Part shown: piece by piece, positions 41,905-50,956 of the stretch
How positions within the stretch are numbered: the first letter of the stretch is position 1
Layout of the letters: each line of letters begins with the position of its first letter
DNA from: Synergistaceae bacterium
GTDB lineage: Bacteria; Synergistota; Synergistia; Synergistales; Aminobacteriaceae
Length of the DNA: 64,000 bases
Direction: 5' to 3'
NCBI GenBank assembly: GCA_031280635.1
Contig: JAITGK010000102.1
Span: forward strand, 1 to 64,000
Program-made: the position numbers and the translations under genes
The notes under the pieces: generated by a model
What the model was told of the DNA's origin: nothing
Database searches by the model: none
What the model saw: only the letters and a program-made list of their open reading frames with translations

Positions 41905-42930
41905 ATGAAAAAAGTCAGAATTCTCGTGCTTGCGCTTGTTGTTGCCGCAGTTTCGGTCACGACCTGTTTTGCCGCCGACGAGGGCAAGTGGCAGCTTCTT
42001 ATCTCCGTCCACAATCTCGACAGCGAGTTTTGGGCTCAGGAAGCGGCGGGAGCCGTTTTGTTCGCGGAATCGCGTCCGGACGTGGCGTACACCATACAGC
42101 CCAGCTACGGCGACGACAACACCCTAATACAAGGGCTGAAGGACTTCATCGCGCAGCACGGCAAAAAAGTTATCGCCGTGTTCGATCCCTCGTCGGCGGC
42201 CAACACGGTGAACATCGTTGACGTGTGCGAGGAGGCCGGGGTGTACTACGCGATAGCGTGGCATTTGGCCGAGGGCCTGAGCGTTGAGGGCAATAAGCAT
42301 TTCGTGGGACATTTCTCACCAGACGACGAGGTATCCGGCTATAGGACGGCCTCTTTCCTGCTCGAAAAAATCGGCAAGAAAGGAAACGTGGTCTACCTGC
42401 ATGGCAAGATCGGCGAGGACTCCGCCGCGTCACGCTATCAGGGGATGTTGCGCGCGCTGAAGGAGGCCCCGGACGTGAAACTGGTTGACTACCAAGTCGC
42501 CGACTGGGATCAGGAGAAGGCCATGGCCATCACGGAGACATGGCTTGCCACCAAAGGCCCCATCGACGGTATCATCGCCGCCAACGACACCATGGCCCTA
42601 GGAGCCATTGAGGCGCTGAAAAAGGCCGGGCTTAAGGTTCCCGTCACCGGTACCGATGGCATTCAAGCGGCTTTCGACGCCATTCAGGCCGGGGATATGC
42701 TCTGCACCATCGCCAATGACGGTTATCTCCTGTTTGGCTACATGGCGGCCTACGCCTACGCGGCCGCCACCGGCGCGCCTCACGACACCGGCAGCTTCCA
42801 CACGAACACCGTGTTTGTGACGAAGGACAACGTGGGACAGGTCATCAATGATTACATCAAAGGGAAACCAAAGTACGACTTCACCGATCTGAAATTCCCC
42901 ATCATGTCCAAGAAGGAAAAAGGGGAATAG
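41905..42930 (+). CDS. Sugar ABC transporter substrate-binding protein (importer 1)
   Basis: The 341-residue periplasmic binding protein of the ribose/galactose class has a signal peptide (VRILVLALVVAAVSV, cleavage near FAAD). Its mature part begins WQLLISVHNLDSEFWAQEAA. Later hinge-region landmarks are GIIAANDTMALGAIEAL and VPVTGTDGIQAAFDAI. It has the best RBS of the locus (AAAGGAGGAAA). It belongs with the permease, ATPase and second permease immediately downstream. Ligand unknown, probably a pentose or ketohexose. Confidence 0.88.
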   Translation: MKKVRILVLALVVAAVSVTTCFAADEGKWQLLISVHNLDSEFWAQEAAGAVLFAESRPDVAYTIQPSYGDDNTLIQGLKDFIAQHGKKVIAVFDPSSAANTVNIVDVCEEAGVYYAIAWHLAEGLSVEGNKHFVGHFSPDDEVSGYRTASFLLEKIGKKGNVVYLHGKIGEDSAASRYQGMLRALKEAPDVKLVDYQVADWDQEKAMAITETWLATKGPIDGIIAANDTMALGAIEALKKAGLKVPVTGTDGIQAAFDAIQAGDMLCTIANDGYLLFGYMAAYAYAAATGAPHDTGSFHTNTVFVTKDNVGQVINDYIKGKPKYDFTDLKFPIMSKKEKGE

Positions 42931-42988
42931 CGACACATTTCAGACCGCGTCGCGGATCGGCGGCGCGGCCTTTTTGGGGAGCGTTGTT

Positions 42989-44020
42989 ATGGTGCGTGAC
43001 GACAACAGGGATTTCGAGGCTCGCAGCCAATCCATCGCGGCGCAGTTCAGGGAAAAGGTCAAAAGAGAAGCGCTACGGGAAAAATTGAGGGTCTACACTC
43101 CCATACTGCTGCTATTCGCTCTGTCCTTGATTTTCTCGGTTTACGACCGTCGTTTTTTCTCCGCAGCGAACATCAACAACCTTTTGTACCAAATGGCGAT
43201 CCCCCTGATCTTGGCGACGGGCATAACCTTCGTTCTGCTCCTTGGCAGCATTGACCTCTCTCTGGAGGGGATAATGGGTTTATCCGGTTCTTCCATAGCC
43301 CTATTGATCCAGAACACAAAAAACGCCAATGACTTCGGCGCGTTGGGCGTGGCAGCGCCGATAGCCGGATGCGCGCTTTTGGGCGCTCTCACGGGTTACA
43401 TACACGCCAAAACGCGCATCGCGTCTTTTGTGGCGACCTTCGCTATGGGCAGTATAGCCACGGGCCTGGCAGTGCTCACCTACAGGGGAGTGCCGGCCGT
43501 ATTGAAGGCCCAGTGGGTCGTTGGCCTTTCCGTGGGGTCTTTCTTGAGGATACCCTACCTGACGTGGATAGCGTTCGGGATATTCGGGGCCGGCTGCGTG
43601 TTGCTTCATCAGACGGCCTTTGGAGTCGCGGTGTACGCCATAGGCGACAACGAACCGGCGGCGAGGGCGTCAGGCAGCAAGGTGGACGCGGTCAAAATAT
43701 CCGCTTTCGCGATTTGCGCGTGCACGGCCGGCATAGCGGGCTTCGTCTCTTGCGTCCGCCTGAAAATAGGGCAGGTCGCCATTGGCACGGATCAGCTCTT
43801 TCCAGCTATCACGGCCCTTGTTCTGGGCGGCGTGGCCCTCACTGGAGGCAAAGGCGGAATGCTTCAGACCTTTGTGGGGGTACTCATCTACACGGAGTTG
43901 CAAAACTTTTTGACCATCGTCGGCGTGGACGCTTACTATAAAAACGCGGTACAGGGAATCATCATTATCGTGGCCGTGGCGCTGACCGTCCCTCGCTCCA
44001 GAAAAACCATCTCTAAGTGA
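42989..44020 (+). CDS. Sugar ABC transporter permease (importer 1)
   Basis: The 343-residue RbsC-type membrane protein has about 8-10 helices, with the family signature ITFVLLLGSIDLSLEGIMGLSG near residue 77 and LVLGGVALTGGKGGMLQTFVG near 278. ATG 42989 follows GGGGAGCG; an in-frame TTG at 42974 has no RBS. The last bases overlap a GTG-initiated reading of the ATPase gene. Confidence 0.88.
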   Translation: MVRDDNRDFEARSQSIAAQFREKVKREALREKLRVYTPILLLFALSLIFSVYDRRFFSAANINNLLYQMAIPLILATGITFVLLLGSIDLSLEGIMGLSGSSIALLIQNTKNANDFGALGVAAPIAGCALLGALTGYIHAKTRIASFVATFAMGSIATGLAVLTYRGVPAVLKAQWVVGLSVGSFLRIPYLTWIAFGIFGAGCVLLHQTAFGVAVYAIGDNEPAARASGSKVDAVKISAFAICACTAGIAGFVSCVRLKIGQVAIGTDQLFPAITALVLGGVALTGGKGGMLQTFVGVLIYTELQNFLTIVGVDAYYKNAVQGIIIIVAVALTVPRSRKTISK

Positions 44021-44034
44021 GAGGGGTGACGGAT

Positions 44035-45573
44035 ATGGCGCCGCCGAGCGGCAGCGAACTCCTTTTCAAGGGAAGGAACCTGGGAAAGGCCTACAGCGGC
44101 AACACCGTTCTGGAGAACATCAATATTGACGTTTACAGGGGCGAGGTGATCGGCCTCGTGGGGGAAAACGGCGCCGGGAAGTCCACCCTGCTCAAGATCT
44201 TGTCCGGCGTCGAGACGCCGACAAGCGGCGCAATGGAGATGAACGGCTGCCCTTATAAATGCGCTTCTATGCTGGACGCCAACAGACAGGGGGTTGGCAT
44301 GGTGTTCCAGGAGCAGTCGCTGATAGGCAGCCTTACAGTGGCGCAGAACATTTATAGGGGACGGGAAGAGCGCTTCAGCAGGTTCGGCGTGGTGAACTGG
44401 CGGAAAATGAACAACGCCGCAGTGGAAGCGCTGGCCTCCGTGAACGTGCGCGACGTGCAACCAGGCGTAAAGGTCTGGAACATCGGCTTCGCCGCGAGGC
44501 AGATGGTGGAGATAGCTAAGGTGTTGGACATCGTCTCCCACGCCACCAACAACCACTCGCTGATCCTGCTGGACGAACCGACCACCGTCCTCTCTTCTGA
44601 GGAGATCGAAAGTCTGTTCCTTCAGGTGCGCAAAATGTCCGCTCATGGCAACTCCGTGGTCTTCGTTTCGCACCGCTTGTCGGAGGTGCTGGAGCTCTCC
44701 AGCAAAATCTACGTATTCAAGGACGGCAAGAAGACGGCGGAGCTTGGCGCCTCGGAGGCTAACGAGGCAATTCTTTACAAAAAAATGGTGGGGCGCGAGA
44801 CCACCGGCGAGTACTATCTGTCCGATCGTCAGACCGTCCCCTCCAGCGAGGTGGCGCTGGAGGCGGAATCCCTTTGCCAGTTCGGCGCGTTTATAGACGT
44901 TTCCTTCCAGCTCCGGAAAGGGGAGGTGCTTGGGCTCTGCGGGGTAGAGGGCTCCGGCAAGGAGGCCGTCTGCGCCGTGCTTTGCGGAGACGAGTCCGCG
45001 ACGGGCGGCTCAATCAAGGTCAACGGAAGGGAGTTAACGTTTGCCTCGCCCAGGGACGCGCGCCGAGCGGGAATCTTATTGGTGCCGCGCGATCGCCGGG
45101 AGGACGGCTTGGTGGGAATGCTCCCGATACGCGAAAACATCACCCTTTCCAACTTGAAAAAGCTGACTCAGTGCGGCGTGGTCTCGTTGAGCGGACAAAA
45201 CGAGATCGCCGAAAGTTGGGTGAAAAAGCTAGGCATAAAATGCAGCAGCATATTCCAGAGAATATCCAGCCTTTCCGGCGGAAACGCCCAAAAAGCCGTA
45301 TTTGCCCGCGTACTGGAAAGCGAGTGTCCGGTGCTGATCCTCGACCACCCTACAAGGGGCGTCGACGTCGGCTCGAAGCGGGAGATATACGCCCTAATAC
45401 GGGATATCACCAGCAAAGGCGTTTCTGTCGTACTTCTCGGCGATACTCTAGACGAGTGTATCGGTCTCACGAGCCGGATCATTGTCATGAAGGACGGGCT
45501 TATCACCGGCGAATTCGACTGTTCTGCCGGCAGCAAGCCGTCCCAAGTTGAAGTCGTTCAAAAAATGATGTGA
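44035..45573 (+). CDS. Sugar ABC transporter ATPase, tandem NBD (importer 1)
   Basis: The 512-residue RbsA-type protein has two ATP-binding halves. NBD1 has a good Walker A GENGAGKST near residue 46 and LILLDEPT. Its signature is unusual: GFAARQMVEIAKVL replaces LSIGEQQMVEIAKAL, followed by a short insertion. NBD2 has a degenerate Walker A (VEGSGKEAV) with a good LSGGNAQK signature and LILDHPTRGVDVGSK. GAGAGGGG 8 nt ahead selects ATG 44035 over GTG 44017. One asymmetric competent ATP site is likely. Confidence 0.87.
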   Translation: MAPPSGSELLFKGRNLGKAYSGNTVLENINIDVYRGEVIGLVGENGAGKSTLLKILSGVETPTSGAMEMNGCPYKCASMLDANRQGVGMVFQEQSLIGSLTVAQNIYRGREERFSRFGVVNWRKMNNAAVEALASVNVRDVQPGVKVWNIGFAARQMVEIAKVLDIVSHATNNHSLILLDEPTTVLSSEEIESLFLQVRKMSAHGNSVVFVSHRLSEVLELSSKIYVFKDGKKTAELGASEANEAILYKKMVGRETTGEYYLSDRQTVPSSEVALEAESLCQFGAFIDVSFQLRKGEVLGLCGVEGSGKEAVCAVLCGDESATGGSIKVNGRELTFASPRDARRAGILLVPRDRREDGLVGMLPIRENITLSNLKKLTQCGVVSLSGQNEIAESWVKKLGIKCSSIFQRISSLSGGNAQKAVFARVLESECPVLILDHPTRGVDVGSKREIYALIRDITSKGVSVVLLGDTLDECIGLTSRIIVMKDGLITGEFDCSAGSKPSQVEVVQKMM

Positions 45574-45591
45574 TTCGGGAGGAGCAATGAA

Positions 45592-46536
45592 ATGTCGGTA
45601 AAAGACGCCTTGTGGCGGCACACTTATATCATCTGCGCCCTGTCGGTCATAGGAGTGTTCTACCTGATCAACCCCCGCTTCCTGTCACTTTACTCGGTGC
45701 AGAACATGGCGCTTGAAGTGGCGCCCCTCCTGCTCATGGCGGTGGGGATTTCTTTCGTGCTCTTCACGGGTTGCATCGACCTTTCCACTGGCGCCGTGGC
45801 CTCTTGCGTCTGCGTCTTGACGGGAACTTACGTCGCCGACATCGGCAACGCCATCCTTCCGCTCATGCTTTTCATCGGACTCTTCACTGGTTTCGTGAAC
45901 GGAGTCATCGTGACCAAACTCAAGATTCCGTCTTTCATCGCGACGCTGTGCGCGCAGAGCGTGTGGAAGTGCGTGGCGCTGGTTCAGTCCGGAGGCGGCT
46001 CCAAGAACATTCCCATCGCCAGCCGGGGGGTCGTCCTTTGGGCCTCTCGCCAATTTCTGAACCTGCCGCTTCTTTGCTGGATCTCTTTTGCCGTCATGCT
46101 CGTTTTTTTCTTCGTTCAGCAAAAAACAATCGTGGGCAAGTCCATTTTCGCCGTGGGGGCCAACGAAAAGGCCGCTAGAATGGCGGGCGTAGACACGGCA
46201 AAAGCCAAAATATGGGCGTTCGTCTTCTCCGGCCTGGGCAGCGCGCTTTCCGGTATGCTATACGCTTACAAGCTCAAAAGCAGCGTGCCCAATATCGGCG
46301 ACCCTTTGAACCTGATGGCGATCTCCGCCGTCGCTCTGGGCGGCGCTCTGCTGTCGGGGGGCAAGGGCAGCGTGCTACGGACGTTTGTGGGCGTCATAAC
46401 GGTCATTGCCATATCGTCGGGCATGAACATGGCGGGCGTGGACGCTTTTTGGAAGAACATCACGTATGGGATCGCGCTGATCCTGGCTATCATCGTGAAC
46501 TCGGAAAAGGGAACAAGGGACCTGATAGTGAAATAA
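45592..46536 (+). CDS. Second permease of importer 1
   Basis: The 314-residue RbsC-type permease has GISFVLFTGCIDLSTGAV near residue 51 and VALGGALLSGGKGSVLRTFVG near 247. It is paralogous to the permease at 42989. Having two different permease genes flank one ATPase implies a heterodimeric channel. It is 18 bp after the ATPase, with GGGAGGAG as RBS. Confidence 0.86.
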   Translation: MSVKDALWRHTYIICALSVIGVFYLINPRFLSLYSVQNMALEVAPLLLMAVGISFVLFTGCIDLSTGAVASCVCVLTGTYVADIGNAILPLMLFIGLFTGFVNGVIVTKLKIPSFIATLCAQSVWKCVALVQSGGGSKNIPIASRGVVLWASRQFLNLPLLCWISFAVMLVFFFVQQKTIVGKSIFAVGANEKAARMAGVDTAKAKIWAFVFSGLGSALSGMLYAYKLKSSVPNIGDPLNLMAISAVALGGALLSGGKGSVLRTFVGVITVIAISSGMNMAGVDAFWKNITYGIALILAIIVNSEKGTRDLIVK

Positions 46537-46587
46537 AAAAATAAATTGCGCCCTTAGGTCGCAAAAACAAAAAGGAGGAGCAATATA

Positions 46588-47538
46588 ATGAGAAAAGTGT
46601 CGTTTGTGGCCACGTTTCTGGCAATACTGGCGCCATGGTGCGGGACATCGCTCGCCGCGCCGCAGGAGATCAAAGCGGCGATGCTACTCAAGACGCTGGC
46701 GAATCCCTTCTGGGTCGATATGAAAGGCGGTATTGAGGCCGAGGCCGCCAAGCTGGGAATCAAAGTAGAGGTGTTTGCCGTGGAGTCGGAGGCGGATATC
46801 GACGGCCAATTGAAGAAGCTGGAGGATATTTTGAACAGCGGAGCCTATAATGGTATAGGAGTTGCCCCCATCACCGCCACCAATCTGATCTCCGGCGTGG
46901 TCAAGGCCAACAAGAGCGGCGTGCCCGTGGTCAACATCGACGCGAAAATCGACGAAAACGCGCTCAAGGACGCGGGGGGCTACGTCATCGGCTTCGCCAC
47001 CAGCGACAACTACAAGGTAGGAGCGATAGGCGCTGATTACATCATAAAGCAGCTGCCGAAGGGCGGGAAAGTCGCCATTATAGAGGGGCGCGCTGGCGAC
47101 CTTTCCGGCGAGCTCCGCCGCGACGGATGCAGAGACGCTCTTGAAAAAAACGGCAAGTTTCAGGTCGTTGACGTTCAGCCAGCCGACTGGGACCGCCAGA
47201 AAGCCCTTGATGTGGCCACCAACATCATCACGAAGACGCCCGACCTCGCCGCTTTCTTTGTGGCCAACGACACAATGGGACTGGGCGTTCTGCAGGCCAT
47301 ATCGAACACCGGCAACACCAGCAAAATTCTACTGGTGAGCACGGACGCTTCGGACGAAACCCGAGAGGCTATCAAAACCGGCAATATGGTTGCGGTTTGC
47401 CAAGACCCAGCCCAGATCGGGGCCACGTGCCTCAATATCTTGGTTGAGGCCGTCAAGACGGGCAACAAAGGCTCGCTGGACGCTAAACCGGCGGAGCGGT
47501 TGGTGAACGCAAACCTGGTTACAAAAGACAACATTTAG
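46588..47538 (+). CDS. alsB: D-allose-type periplasmic binding protein
   Basis: The 316-residue binding protein closely resembles E. coli AlsB. Shared features are LKTLANPFWVDMKGGIEAEA near residue 34, VAIIEGRAGDLSGELRRDG near 165, QPADWDRQKALDVATNII near 196, VANDTMGLGVLQAISN near 225 and DPAQIGAT near 272. The signal peptide cleaves near SLAAP. The TAG stop is supplied by the edge of repeat copy D. It forms importer 2 with alsA and alsC, but is separated from them by two repeats and a terminator. Confidence 0.88.
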   Translation: MRKVSFVATFLAILAPWCGTSLAAPQEIKAAMLLKTLANPFWVDMKGGIEAEAAKLGIKVEVFAVESEADIDGQLKKLEDILNSGAYNGIGVAPITATNLISGVVKANKSGVPVVNIDAKIDENALKDAGGYVIGFATSDNYKVGAIGADYIIKQLPKGGKVAIIEGRAGDLSGELRRDGCRDALEKNGKFQVVDVQPADWDRQKALDVATNIITKTPDLAAFFVANDTMGLGVLQAISNTGNTSKILLVSTDASDETREAIKTGNMVAVCQDPAQIGATCLNILVEAVKTGNKGSLDAKPAERLVNANLVTKDNI

Positions 47539-47629
47539 AGCCGTTGGCTCTTTTCCGCGCAAAGTTTTTACCGTTTATATCCGGCTTTTGGTCTCTTATT
47601 TCCGCGCATGACTATGCAACCACTATAGA
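47535..47629 (-). repeat. Dispersed intergenic repeat, type I, copy D
   Basis: It is a complete minus-orientation copy that starts inside the alsB stop codon with AGAGCC-GTT-GGCTCTTTT and ends ACCACTATAG. On the alsB transcript the hairpin plus TTTT is a minimal intrinsic-terminator-like structure. It is joined head to tail with copy E. Confidence 0.88.
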
Positions 47630-47709
47630 GCCGTTGGCTCTTTTGTGAACAAAATTTTTACGGTAATTATGAGCTTTTTGCGCGCTATTTTAGCGTTTAC
47701 GCAATCCGC
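47625..47709 (-). repeat. Dispersed intergenic repeat, type II, copy E
   Basis: It begins TATAGAGCC-GTT-GGCTCTTTT, sharing the TATAG with the end of copy D, and ends GTTTACGCAATCCGC. Its middle (GTGAACAAAATTTTTACGG, then TTATGAGC) differs from type I and matches copy G at 26547. Confidence 0.82.
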
Positions 47710-47745
47710 GAAGCGTTAGCGGCGTGTGGGGCGAGAACTCACAGG

Positions 47746-47779
47746 ATAAAGGCGCTGCTGAAGTAGCGCCTTTATTTTT
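47746..47779 (+). terminator. Intrinsic terminator between alsB and alsA
   Basis: ATAAAGGCGCT (47746-47756) pairs perfectly with AGCGCCTTTAT (47765-47775), followed by TTTT. It would limit transcription into alsA/alsC, keeping the binding protein in excess. Confidence 0.8.
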
Positions 47780-47806
47780 GACTCAAGGGGAAAGCGGCGA
47801 TATGCT

Positions 47807-49321
47807 ATGGACAAACACAAATTGATCGAGATGAAAAACATCGAAAAGCGTTTTCCTGGCGTGGTCGCGCTAAAAAACGTGAACTTCGACCTCCACGCCG
47901 GGGAGGTGCACGCGCTGATTGGCGAGAATGGGGCGGGGAAGTCTACGCTGATGAAAATCCTGAGCGGCGTCTACGTTCCTACCGCCGGCGTCATTGCGGT
48001 CGAAGGCGCGGAATATCCCTCTTTGACGCCAAAAGAAGCGATAAGTCTGGGAATAAGCGTCATCTTTCAGGAACTCAGTGTGATCGACTCCCTTTCTATA
48101 CTGGAAAACCTCTTCGTCGGAAAACTCATGACGAAGAAATGGGGAGGATTTCTGCCCACAGTGGATTTCGTCGCCATGCGAAACAGTACCAGCGAAATTC
48201 TCAAACAGGTGGGGCTGAAAGCAAGGCCCGACGCGCTTGTCGCCACCCTCTCCATTTCGCAAAAACAACAGGTTGAAATAGCCAAGGCCCTGGCCGCCAA
48301 CGCGAAGGTCATTATCATGGATGAACCCACGTCGTCTCTTAATCAAACCGAGACGGAACATCTATTTCAAGTCGTCCGTTGTCTGAGAGAAAACGGCGTG
48401 GGGATCGTCTATATCTCCCACAAGATGCGCGAACTTAGAACCATCGGGGACAGAATCACCATTCTGAAGGACGGGGCCACGGTGAGAACCATACAGATGA
48501 GCGAAGCGGCCTCTGAGGAACAGATTGTTGCCATGATGGTGGGAAGGGAGCTGACCCACAACTTCAAGCGGGCGTCCCGAGCGGGGGATCGGGTTATTTT
48601 CAAGGCCAGTGGCATAACCCGGCTCGACGGGAAGGCGAAAGGCGTGAGTTTCGACCTGCGCGAGGGAGAGATTTTGGGATTCGCCGGCCTGGTAGGCGCG
48701 GGGCGTACCGAGCTGATGAACTCCATCTTCGGCGCGGAGCCCGTAGCGTCCGGCAAAATCTATTTGGATGACAAAGAACTGCCGCTCCAGTCCCCATATC
48801 TCTCGATCAAAAACGGAATCGGCATGATCACCGAAAACCGCCGTGAAACCGGCTTCATGGAAAATTTTGAGATATGGCGGAACCTGGTCATCGCCCATTC
48901 CATGAAAAGGTCTTCTTTAAGAGGGCTTTGGGGGCTTGTTCGCAAGAGAGAGGAAATGGCGTTGGCCGAGGAGTACAGGGAAAAAATGCGGATCAAGTGC
49001 GCCGGGGTCCAGCAGATGATCAGCACCTTGTCGGGCGGCAACCAGCAAAAAGTGATTATAGCCAAATGGCTAGCGGCGGACGTCCAATTGCTGATTTTCG
49101 ACGAACCTACTCGTGGCATCGACGTGGGCGCGAAAAACGAAATTTACTATACGATGCGTCGCCTTGCCAACAACGGCAAAGGTATCGTCATGGTTTCGTC
49201 CGAGCTACCGGATCTGCTATCGGTATGCGACAGGATCGCCGTGTTCGCGGGAGGGCGGATCAGCGCTATACTAAACGCTTCCGAGGCCACGGAAGAAAAA
49301 ATTATGATGGCGGCAATGTGA
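47807..49321 (+). CDS. alsA: D-allose-type ABC importer ATPase
   Basis: The 504-residue tandem-NBD protein is of the RbsA/AlsA group. NBD1 has Walker A GENGAGKST near 42, signature LSISQKQQVEIAKAL near 145 and IIMDEPTSSL. NBD2 has GLVGAGRTEL near 290, ITENRRETGFMENF (an AlsA-like segment) near 345, LSGGNQQKVIIAKWL and LIFDEPTRGIDVGAK. Both signature motifs are intact, unlike importer 1. AAGGGGAAA lies about 13 nt ahead of the ATG. The AlsC homologue follows 12 bp later. Confidence 0.88.
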   Translation: MDKHKLIEMKNIEKRFPGVVALKNVNFDLHAGEVHALIGENGAGKSTLMKILSGVYVPTAGVIAVEGAEYPSLTPKEAISLGISVIFQELSVIDSLSILENLFVGKLMTKKWGGFLPTVDFVAMRNSTSEILKQVGLKARPDALVATLSISQKQQVEIAKALAANAKVIIMDEPTSSLNQTETEHLFQVVRCLRENGVGIVYISHKMRELRTIGDRITILKDGATVRTIQMSEAASEEQIVAMMVGRELTHNFKRASRAGDRVIFKASGITRLDGKAKGVSFDLREGEILGFAGLVGAGRTELMNSIFGAEPVASGKIYLDDKELPLQSPYLSIKNGIGMITENRRETGFMENFEIWRNLVIAHSMKRSSLRGLWGLVRKREEMALAEEYREKMRIKCAGVQQMISTLSGGNQQKVIIAKWLAADVQLLIFDEPTRGIDVGAKNEIYYTMRRLANNGKGIVMVSSELPDLLSVCDRIAVFAGGRISAILNASEATEEKIMMAAM

Positions 49322-49333
49322 GGGGTTTCGATT

Positions 49334-50284
49334 ATGGAGAAAAAAACTTTCGCCTATTACTGGGAGAGATTCGGTACCTTGAGTATCTTCACGTTAATGA
49401 TTCTGATCACGTCTTTTTTCGCTCCTCCCCAATTTCTTTCGACAACCAACCTGGTGCAGATCGTTACCCAAAGCGCCACCACTATGCTGCTCGCCAGCGG
49501 GGAATTTTTCGCCATTTTGATCGCTGGCATAGACCTTTCGGTGGGGTCAGTGCTGGCTTTGTCCGGCATGGCAACGGCCAAGATAATGGCGGTCGGACTT
49601 CACCCCATCTTTGCCGTCCTGGCTGGTTCCATAGGGGTTGGGGCCCTGCTCGGGGCCGTCAACGGCGCTTTAGTGAACTTCACCAGGTTGCACCCGTTTA
49701 TCATCACGTTGGGAACCCAGTCCATTTACAGGGGGCTCACCCTGATCCTATCCAACGCCAAACCTGTATTTGGGTTTCCTCAAAGTTTTAAAACCGCGCT
49801 GGGCGGAATGCTGTTTGGGAGAATTCCCATGCCTGTGGCGACAGCCCTTACAGTGGCGGCCGTCTTGTGGTTCTTGACGAGCAGGACGGTGATGGGGCGC
49901 AACTTGTACGCAATAGGCGGCAACCGGAACTCCGCCTGGTACTCGGGCATCGACGTGAAGCTGCACACGCTTTTGGTATTCGTTATCTCCGGTATATGCG
50001 CGGGGTTGGCCGGAGCGGTGATGATGGCGCGCCTGGGTTCCGCGGAGTCCATGGCCGGCGTGGGGCATGACACCTTCGCCATTGCCGCGGCCATCATCGG
50101 CGGCGCCAGTTTCTTCGGCGGAAAGGGTAAGATCCCCAACGTAATTGTGGGAGCCTTGATCATTGGACTCATCAACAACGCGCTGAACATGTTGAGCATC
50201 GAAACCTATTACCAGCAAGTGGCGACTGGCTCCCTCATCATTGGCGCCGTGGCGCTGGACATGGTTGCATCGCACAGAAAATAG
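49334..50284 (+). CDS. alsC: D-allose-type ABC importer permease
   Basis: The 316-residue protein has about 9-10 helices and strong similarity to E. coli AlsC: FGTLSIFTLMILI near residue 13, GEFFAILIAGIDLSVGSVLALSG near 56 (quoted parts only), NRNSAWYSGIDVKLHTLLVF near 198 and AIIGGASFFGGKGKI near 254. It forms importer 2 with alsB and alsA. D-allose is the best-supported ligand by homology; D-allulose or D-ribose are alternatives. Confidence 0.87.
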   Translation: MEKKTFAYYWERFGTLSIFTLMILITSFFAPPQFLSTTNLVQIVTQSATTMLLASGEFFAILIAGIDLSVGSVLALSGMATAKIMAVGLHPIFAVLAGSIGVGALLGAVNGALVNFTRLHPFIITLGTQSIYRGLTLILSNAKPVFGFPQSFKTALGGMLFGRIPMPVATALTVAAVLWFLTSRTVMGRNLYAIGGNRNSAWYSGIDVKLHTLLVFVISGICAGLAGAVMMARLGSAESMAGVGHDTFAIAAAIIGGASFFGGKGKIPNVIVGALIIGLINNALNMLSIETYYQQVATGSLIIGAVALDMVASHRK

Positions 50285-50295
50285 GAGGTCAATTT

Positions 50296-50955
50296 ATGAC
50301 GAAGCTGGAAATTTGCGCTCATGTGGATCACACCGCGCTCAAGGCGTTCACCACCTGGGAGGACGTGAGAAAGCTCTGTGAAGAGGCCCTAAAGTACCGA
50401 TTCGCCTCGGTTTGTATTCCACCGTGTTACGTCAAGCGCGTCAAGGAAGCTTATGGGGACAAGGTCGTCGTGTGCACCGTAATCGGCTTCCCTCTGGGTT
50501 ACGAGGTCACTCCGGCCAAAGCGGCGGAGGCGTCGCGGGCGGCGGCTGACGGGGCCGACGAAATCGACATGGTTATCAACGTCGCCGACGTCAAGAACGG
50601 CGACTTCGGAAAAGTCCGCGAAGAGATCGAGCAAATCCGTACAACCACAAAGGGCAAGGTACTCAAGGTCATTGTCGAAACCTGCTACCTGAGCGAGGAA
50701 GAAAAAATCAAGCTTTGCGAGATCGTTACCCAGACAGGCGTCGATTACATCAAAACCTCCACGGGCTTCGGCACAGCGGGGGCCGCCCTTGAAGATGTGA
50801 AGCTGTTCAAGCGGCGCATTGGCCCTGCTGTCAAAATCAAAGCCGCCGGAGGCATAAGGACGTTCGAGGACATGGAACGATACATCGCCGAGGGCTGTGA
50901 GCGTATTGGAACTAGCTCCGCCGCGAACCTGCTAGAAGAAGAGGAAAGCCGCTGA
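50296..50955 (+). CDS. deoC: Deoxyribose-phosphate aldolase
   Basis: DeoC cleaves 2-deoxyribose-5-phosphate to glyceraldehyde-3-phosphate and acetaldehyde. The 219-residue class I aldolase has HVDHTALKAFTTWEDV near residue 9, VIGFPLGYEVTPAK near 62 and KVIVETCYL near 132. The Schiff-base Lys lies in DYIKTSTGFG near 157 and the proton-relay Lys in VKIKAAGGIRT near 180. The position inside a sugar-import locus with a Gfo/Idh gene suggests a catabolic rather than nucleoside-salvage role. No deoA/deoB/deoD is present. Confidence 0.92.
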   Translation: MTKLEICAHVDHTALKAFTTWEDVRKLCEEALKYRFASVCIPPCYVKRVKEAYGDKVVVCTVIGFPLGYEVTPAKAAEASRAAADGADEIDMVINVADVKNGDFGKVREEIEQIRTTTKGKVLKVIVETCYLSEEEKIKLCEIVTQTGVDYIKTSTGFGTAGAALEDVKLFKRRIGPAVKIKAAGGIRTFEDMERYIAEGCERIGTSSAANLLEEEESR

Positions 50956-50956
50956 C

